Shown piece by piece: positions 60,352 to 64,000 of a DNA stretch of 64,000 nt. This stretch comes from UBA10649 sp037130755 (GTDB lineage: Bacteria > Actinomycetota > Actinomycetes > S36-B12). Under the pieces are notes generated by a model that saw only the letters and a program-made list of their open reading frames with translations, did not search any database and was not told the DNA's origin. The translations under genes were made by a program, and so were the position numbers. The stretch is from assembly GCA_037130755.1 (NCBI GenBank), contig JBAXSI010000004.1, positions 32,386 to 96,385 on the forward strand, read 5' to 3'. Position 1 is the stretch's first letter; every line of letters starts with the position of its first letter.

Positions 60352-63300
60352 TCGCGCTCCGCGCGCATGATCGCCAACGCGATCGGCAGGTCGGTGTCGA
60401 CGAGCACCGATGACTCGGGCGCGGCCGTGTTCGCCAGTTCGACGGCCAGCACCTCGGCGGCGATGGTCGCGCCGTGATCGGCGAGAGCCACCGACATGTC
60501 GGCGTCCTCCGAAGACCACCACACCCGGATGCGATCGGAGACGTCGAGGCCGGCGTTCTTGCGCCCCTCCTGCAGGGTTCGGACGATCTCCCGAGCAAGT
60601 CCGGCGCGGCGCAGCGCGTCATCAATGCGCAGATCGAGGGCTACGCTCTCGCCGCCCTCTGTCGCCACGGCCCAGCCTTCCCGTGGGGTCTCGGTGATGA
60701 CGACATCGTCCTGCGTGATGCTCACCGAACCCATGTCCGCGACGTCCAATGCCAGGGTGCCGCCGCCGCGCAGGGCAGTGACAACCTCGATGGGGTCCGC
60801 CTCGGTGATGGCTTCGGCCACCAGCGGAGTCTGCTTTCCGAAGCGCTTGCCGAGGGCGCGGAAGTTGGCCTTGACGGAGACGTCGACCAGGCCGGCGCTG
60901 TCGTTGGCCAGGGATTCCAGCGCCTCGACGTTGAGCTCCTCGGCAACCTGATGGCGAAGATCGTCCGGAAGGGCGCTCCAGCCCGCCGCCGACACGAGTG
61001 CACGGCTGAGCGGCTGGCGGGTGCGTACCGACGAGGTGGCCCGAGCGGCGCGCCCGAGCTCGACCAGACGACGGACCAGGGCCATGCGATCGGTGAGCTC
61101 GACGTCGATCAGGGCCTCGTCGGCCTCCGGCCACGACGCCAGGTGCACCGAGGAGGGCGCGGCATCGTCGCTTGTGCGGAAGAGGTCCTGCCACACACGC
61201 TCGGTGATGAACGGCGTGAACGGCGCCAGGCAGAGGGTGACGACCCGCAGCGCCTCGTGCAGTGTCGCGAGGGCCGCGGGATCGCCCTCCCAGAACCGCC
61301 GACGCGATCGACGCACGTACCAGTTCGAAAGGTCATCGACGAACGCCGAGAGCAGGCGCCCGGCCCGCTGGGTGTCGAAGCCCTCGAGTGCCTCGTCGAC
61401 GCCGCGGGCCAGCTGCTGCGCCTCCGACAGGACCCAGCGGTCGATGACGGGCCGGTCGGCGGGTGCAGGTGCGCCGTCCGCGGGCGACCATCCTGCGGTA
61501 CGGGCGTACAGGGATTGGAAGGACACGGTGTTCCAGTACGTCAGCAGGGTCTTGCGGACCACGTCGGCGATCGCCGAGTGGCCGACTCGGCGTGCCTGCC
61601 ACGGCGAGCCGCTGGCGAGCATGAACCAGCGGACGGCGTCGGCTCCGTGGTCGTTCATGAGCGGGATCGGCGCGAGGATGTTGCCGAGGTGCTTGCTCAT
61701 CTTGCGGCCGTCCTCATCGAGGATGTGGCCCAGGCATACGACGTTCTTGTAGGAGGACTCGCCGAAGACCAGCGTGCCGACCGCCATCAGCGTGTAGAAC
61801 CAGCCTCGGGTCTGGTCAATCGCCTCGCAGATGAAGTCGGCGGGGTACTGGTCGGTGAACGTGTCGACCTCGGCGTGCGGGTAGCCCTGTGCTGCGAAGG
61901 GCATTGCACCGGAGTCGTACCAGCCGTCGATCACCTCGGGAACCCGCGACGCAGTGGCGCCGCACGTGTGGCAGGGGATCGTGATGTCGTCGACGTACGG
62001 TCGGTGCGGGTCGGTGCCGGTGACATCGCGGCCGGCGAGGTCGCTCAACTCGGCGAGGGAGCCGATCGCCTGGAGGTGACCATCGGGGCATCGCCAGATG
62101 GGCAGCGGCGTGCCCCAGTAGCGGTTGCGCGACAGCGCCCAGTCGACGTTGTTGGTGAGCCAGTCGCCGTACCGACCCCACTGGATGGTCGACGGGAACC
62201 AGTTCGTGCCCTCGTTCTGCGCGAGTAGTTCATCCTTGATCGCCGTGGTGCGGATGTACCAGGACGGCTGTGCGTAGTAGATGAGCGGTGTGTGGCAGCG
62301 CCAGCAGTGCGGGTACGCGTGCTCATACGGCACGTGCCGGAACATCAGTCCGCGTTGCACGAGATCGTCGACGAGCGTCTCGTCGGCCTTCTTGAAGAAC
62401 ATCCCGCCGACGACGGGCACTGAGTCATCGAAGTGGCCGTCAGGGCGCACCGGGTTGACGACGGGGAGCCCGTACTCGCGGCAGGAGACGAGGTCCTCGG
62501 CGCCGAATGCAGGTGCCTGGTGCACCAGGCCCGAGCCGTCGTCGGTCGTGACGTACTCGGCGAGGATCACGTAGTGGGCGTCCGGGATCTCGACGAAGTC
62601 GAACGGACGCTGGTAGCGCACGCGTTCAAGTGCGATACCCGGCATGGTCTCCAGAACCGTGGCGGTCTCGGCGAACAGCGCTGGGATGAGCTCCTCGGCA
62701 ACGACCAGGGTCTCGTCGTCGGCCGTACGCACCACGGCATAGGTGGCGGCCGGCTTCACGGCGACGGCGGTGTTGGACACGAGCGTCCACGGCGTGGTGG
62801 TCCAGACCAGAAGCGCCACGCCCGGGTGCCGCCGTGCGAGATCGCTGTCGCCCAACACGGGGAAGCGGACGTACACGGACGGGTCGACGACGGTCTCGTA
62901 GCCCTGCGCCAGCTCGTGGTCGGACAGTCCGGTGCCGCAGCGGGGGCAGTACGGCGCGACGCGGTGGTCCTGGACGAGCAGGCCCTTGTCGAAGATCTGC
63001 TTCAGCGACCACCAGACGCTCTGGATGTAGTCCTTGTCCATGGTCCAGTAAGCGCGGTCCACGTCGACCCAGTAGCCCATCCGACGGGTCATCTCGGTGA
63101 ACTCATCGACATGCCGGAGGACCGACTCCCGGCAGCGGGCATTGAACTCGGCCACGCCGAACCTCTCGATGTCGCCCTTGCCGGTGAACCCGAGTTCCTT
63201 CTCCACGGCCAGTTCCACCGGCAGGCCGTGGCAGTCCCAGCCACCCTGGCGGGGGACGTAGTAGCCCTTCATCGTCCGGTATCGAGGGAAGACGTCCTTG

Positions 63301-63491
63301 AAGACGCGGGCCTCGACATGGTGGGTCCCGGGAGTGCCGTTGGCGGTCGGCGGACCTTCGTAGAAGACCCAGGGGGGCCGGCCCTGGCTCTGGGCGATGG
63401 AGGCCTCGAACACCTGCTCCTCGTCCCACATCCGCAGGACCTCATGCTCCATGGCCGGCAAGTCGATCTGCGCAGGCACGGCCCGGTACAT
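60348..63491 (-). CDS. ileS: Isoleucyl-tRNA synthetase, GxHH-signature type
   Basis: A 1047-residue class I aminoacyl-tRNA synthetase charging tRNA-Ile. The first class I signature, normally HxGH, reads GTHH at residues 55-58 in PPTANGTPGTHHVEARVFKD. WDCHGLPVELAVEKELGF, the CP1 editing domain, the internal zinc-type CPRCG and CHTCG, and the second signature DGRKMSKHLGN follow. The C-terminal ~300 residues hold the anticodon-binding and extension domains. Size and signature fit the IleRS2 group, whose members tolerate mupirocin. GGAGG lies five bases before ATG 63491. Convergent with divIVA, divergent from the KKAAP gene. Confidence 0.95.
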   Translation of the reverse strand: MYRAVPAQIDLPAMEHEVLRMWDEEQVFEASIAQSQGRPPWVFYEGPPTANGTPGTHHVEARVFKDVFPRYRTMKGYYVPRQGGWDCHGLPVELAVEKELGFTGKGDIERFGVAEFNARCRESVLRHVDEFTEMTRRMGYWVDVDRAYWTMDKDYIQSVWWSLKQIFDKGLLVQDHRVAPYCPRCGTGLSDHELAQGYETVVDPSVYVRFPVLGDSDLARRHPGVALLVWTTTPWTLVSNTAVAVKPAATYAVVRTADDETLVVAEELIPALFAETATVLETMPGIALERVRYQRPFDFVEIPDAHYVILAEYVTTDDGSGLVHQAPAFGAEDLVSCREYGLPVVNPVRPDGHFDDSVPVVGGMFFKKADETLVDDLVQRGLMFRHVPYEHAYPHCWRCHTPLIYYAQPSWYIRTTAIKDELLAQNEGTNWFPSTIQWGRYGDWLTNNVDWALSRNRYWGTPLPIWRCPDGHLQAIGSLAELSDLAGRDVTGTDPHRPYVDDITIPCHTCGATASRVPEVIDGWYDSGAMPFAAQGYPHAEVDTFTDQYPADFICEAIDQTRGWFYTLMAVGTLVFGESSYKNVVCLGHILDEDGRKMSKHLGNILAPIPLMNDHGADAVRWFMLASGSPWQARRVGHSAIADVVRKTLLTYWNTVSFQSLYARTAGWSPADGAPAPADRPVIDRWVLSEAQQLARGVDEALEGFDTQRAGRLLSAFVDDLSNWYVRRSRRRFWEGDPAALATLHEALRVVTLCLAPFTPFITERVWQDLFRTSDDAAPSSVHLASWPEADEALIDVELTDRMALVRRLVELGRAARATSSVRTRQPLSRALVSAAGWSALPDDLRHQVAEELNVEALESLANDSAGLVDVSVKANFRALGKRFGKQTPLVAEAITEADPIEVVTALRGGGTLALDVADMGSVSITQDDVVITETPREGWAVATEGGESVALDLRIDDALRRAGLAREIVRTLQEGRKNAGLDVSDRIRVWWSSEDADMSVALADHGATIAAEVLAVELANTAAPESSVLVDTDLPIALAIMRAERD

Positions 63492-63549
63492 GCATCCTCC
63501 GCGTTGACGTCAATGAGCGAATGGTCAGGATATCGACTTGCTCCGTGCC

Positions 63550-63576
63550 GCCTCGTGGCGCATGGCTCCACGAGGC
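63550..63576. other. Perfect stem-loop in the ileS / KKAAP-protein divergent region
   Basis: GCCTCGTGG (63550-63558), nine-base loop, CCACGAGGC (63568-63576): a nine-base-pair perfect stem in the 217-base region between divergent starts. On the ileS side it lies about 60-85 bases before the ATG. No T-box core (GGTGG-ACCGCG) was found nearby, so if it regulates ileS it does so another way. Confidence 0.45.
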
Positions 63577-63708
63577 CGCCGAACGTGGCCTGCACCACAA
63601 TCGGCGCGGCAGCCCACGCGACGCCGCCAAGAGGCCTACCATCCGTCCGACATACGGCTTCCATGCCGTCAACCGACTTGGACGCCGATCAACGAGGTGG
63701 GGGACCCC

Positions 63709-64000
63709 ATGGCAGCGTCAGCGAAGACCACGGCCAAGCCGGTGAAGAAGGCTGCGCCGGTCAAGAAGGCTGCGCCGGCCAAGAAGGCTGCGCCGGCCAA
63801 GAAGGCTGCGCCGGCCAAGAAGGCTGCGCCGGCCAAGAAGGCTGCGCCGGTCAAGAAGGCTGCGCCGGTCAAGAAGGCCGCGGCCCAGCCGACGCGCTCC
63901 ATGGGAACTCCGCGTGAGGTGGCTCCGAAGAAGGCCGCGCCGGCGAAGAAGGCTGCGCCGGTCAAGAAGGCTGCGCCGGTCAAGAAGGCCGCGCCGGTCA
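63709..64000 (+). CDS. Lys/Ala/Pro-repeat protein, 3' truncated; probable histone-like N-terminus of a DksA/TraR-type protein
   Basis: The frame opens at ATG 63709, with GAGGTGGGGG just upstream, and runs off the window end (97 codons visible). After MAASAKTTAKPV come eight six-residue units KKAAP(V/A), a short break (PTRSMGTPREVAP) and at least four more units. Such repeats resemble the H1-like tails of actinobacterial histone-like proteins and bind DNA or RNA polymerase non-specifically. In other actinomycetes the gene after ileS is often a DksA/TraR-like zinc-finger protein, so that domain may follow beyond the window; this is inference only. Underlying 18-base DNA repeats are highly uniform. 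Confidence 0.7.
   Translation, partial: MAASAKTTAKPVKKAAPVKKAAPAKKAAPAKKAAPAKKAAPAKKAAPVKKAAPVKKAAAQPTRSMGTPREVAPKKAAPAKKAAPVKKAAPVKKAAPV
63745..64000 (+). repeat. Tandem 18-bp coding repeats
   Basis: Units AAGAAGGCTGCGCCGGYC repeat eight times from 63745 to about 63888, pause for 39 bases, and resume at 63928 to the window end. Codon choice is nearly identical in each unit (AAG AAG GCT GCG CCG), so the array is a likely site of slippage and length variation. Confidence 0.9.

Noticed and set aside
63492..63708. T-box riboswitch upstream of ileS
   Set aside because: Actinobacterial ileS genes often have one, but the T-box core and a specifier-loop arrangement were not found on the leftward strand; only a simple nine-base-pair hairpin is present.
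60474..63917. Long rightward open frames antisense to ileS and into the repeat gene
   Set aside because: They mirror the ileS coding frame and carry no family motif.
63669..63983. Leftward Gly-Ala-Ala-Phe repeat ORF opposite the KKAAP gene
   Set aside because: It is the reverse complement of the lysine-rich repeats; the + strand has the ribosome-binding site and a composition typical of known histone-like tails.
63745..64000. Possible CRISPR-like tandem repeat
   Set aside because: The repeats are contiguous 18-base units without spacers and are in frame in a lysine-rich coding sequence.

Overview
The window is GC-rich bacterial DNA that reads as a chromosomal segment of an actinomycete (Actinomycetota). 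Four things point there: the mraZ-rsmH-ftsL-ftsI-murEF-mraY-murD-ftsW-murGC-ftsQ-ftsZ cluster without ftsA or ddl; the tail pgeF-yggS-sepF-yggT-divIVA-ileS; a mycobacterial-type LexA box; and lineage-restricted families (DUF3040, SAV_6107 HEPN, DUF6504, DUF3048). MurE carries the DNPR motif, so the peptidoglycan is predicted to contain meso-diaminopimelate. The genus cannot be fixed from the sequence alone. No tRNA, rRNA, CRISPR array, insertion sequence or phage gene was seen.

Layout. 1-3.3 kb: end of a rhamnose catabolic operon (RhaD aldolase/dehydrogenase C-terminus, rhamnulokinase, FMN lactate dehydrogenase). 3.4-13 kb: a DUF2461 gene, then a leftward block of two tandem PAS/GAF/GGDEF/EAL cyclic-di-GMP proteins, a beta-CASP metallo-hydrolase and a nucleotidyltransferase. 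13.1-19.1 kb: a rightward mutagenesis cassette (DUF6504, SAV_6107 HEPN, DnaE2, DinB) behind a perfect SOS box. 19.2-24 kb: DUF3040, converging on a leftward MoxR-DUF58-transglutaminase operon. 24-41.4 kb: mixed cargo including a MaoC hydratase, an RDD membrane protein with an Asp-repeat partner, an ABC exporter whose ATPase is fused to an extracytoplasmic hydrolase, HelD, RmuC, TspO, a serine-every-third-residue small protein, a DUF3048 lipoprotein and an amidase.

41.4-60.4 kb: the division and cell-wall cluster, read rightward. It opens with an operator of four 10-bp MraZ repeats. From murE to ftsQ nearly every junction is an ATGA, GTGA or TGATG overlap, so precursor synthesis (MurE, MurF, MraY, MurD, MurG, MurC) and the divisome (FtsL, FtsI, FtsW, FtsQ) are translationally coupled. 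FtsZ has its own leader with a SoxR/MerR-like palindrome and a candidate promoter. SepF, YggT and DivIVA follow. 60.3-63.5 kb: ileS on the opposite strand, with the unusual GTHH form of the class I signature. The window ends inside a gene with Lys-Lys-Ala-Ala-Pro repeats, probably the histone-like N-terminus of a DksA/TraR-type protein.

Most notable items: the GTHH IleRS, the SOS-controlled DnaE2 cassette with an apparently active DinB in place of ImuB, the Ser-x-x repeat ORF beside tspO, the hydrolase-TM-ABC fusion, and the structured elements around ftsZ.
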